From assembly GCA_016709865.1 (NCBI GenBank), contig JADJLX010000005.1, positions 1,116,001 to 1,180,000 on the forward strand: DNA of 64,000 nucleotides. Direction: 5' to 3'. The position numbers and the translations under genes were made by a program. Numbering within the stretch: position 1 is the stretch's first letter; each line of letters begins with the position of its first letter. Positions 63,967 to 64,000 of this stretch are shown here, one piece after another. The notes beneath the pieces are model-generated. The model was not told the origin of the DNA. It did not search any database and saw only the letters and a list, made by a program, of their open reading frames with translations. This stretch comes from Bacteroidales bacterium. GTDB taxonomy: Bacteria > Bacteroidota > Bacteroidia > Bacteroidales > VadinHA17.

Positions 63967-64000
63967 CGCACTCTGCAAAGCGATCTGTTTTAAGATATCA

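Noticed and set aside
1-64000. tRNA, rRNA and known small RNA genes
   Set aside because: Gaps are short and mostly filled by repeats or promoters; no cloverleaf or rRNA sequence was recognised by eye. A covariance-model scan would be decisive.

Overview
The window looks like a chromosomal segment of a member of the Bacteroidota, most likely Bacteroidales or Marinilabiliales-like. The evidence is a fused FeoA-FeoB iron transporter, a GH92 alpha-mannosidase, a DoxX (BT_3928-like) gene next to tpiA, a serC-serA-DUF1015 operon, an OmpA-family protein with TPR/propeller/CNA-B/OmpA layout, and promoter boxes of the TTTG...TAnnTTTG type used by the Bacteroidota primary sigma factor. The DNA reads as moderately AT-rich. 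No rRNA, tRNA, CRISPR array, prophage or transposase gene was recognised.

Layout. 1-2046: 3' part of a GH92 mannosidase. 2142-5356: FeoAB and a lipoprotein of the YhcH family. 5664-18615: a block of seven minus-strand signalling genes (hybrid kinase with five PAS domains and a GAF, REC-PAS protein, Rcp1-type regulator, four-PAS kinase, 7TM-PAS protein, NarL-type regulator and NarX-type kinase), about 15 PAS domains in all. Its gaps carry a distinctive family of GTCATT/AATGAC repeats, in one case with an 11-bp period. 18806-22547: copper P-type ATPase and a frameshifted PQQ-propeller protein. 22800-27341: housekeeping (diadenylate cyclase CdaA, FolP, Tmk, DoxX, TpiA). 27323-31816: a 1497-residue exported protein of unknown function. 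31809-38494: metallophosphoesterase, RsmE, an SPFH/ribbon-helix-helix/zinc-ribbon operon, an ECF sigma factor and UvrA. 38581-46466: two exported proteins of unknown function, a small acidic protein, a DHODH-like/PLPBP pair, the serine operon, and a ComB phosphatase with an apparent frameshift near its start. 46593-50783: GcvT, an OmpA-family protein, and an HPt-STAS pair. 50787-58385: ClpB, a flavin reductase, a TerB-like/ABCG half-transporter fusion, and a SiaC-SiaB phospho-switch pair. 58549-63966: THUMP methyltransferase, S41 protease, GuaA and RNase Z.

The most striking features are regulatory and structural rather than metabolic. The multi-PAS island contains two kinase-less PAS proteins that share one C-terminal helical motif. 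The window also has two partner-switch style modules (HPt-STAS and SiaB-SiaC) without their usual partners, REPIN-like GC-rich inverted doublets at four loci, and several heptamer tandem arrays. Two single-base homopolymer indels and a G13 tract inside tpiA may be sequencing errors or real slippage sites. Raw reads are needed to tell.

All functions are assigned by reading protein motifs by eye; no database search was run.
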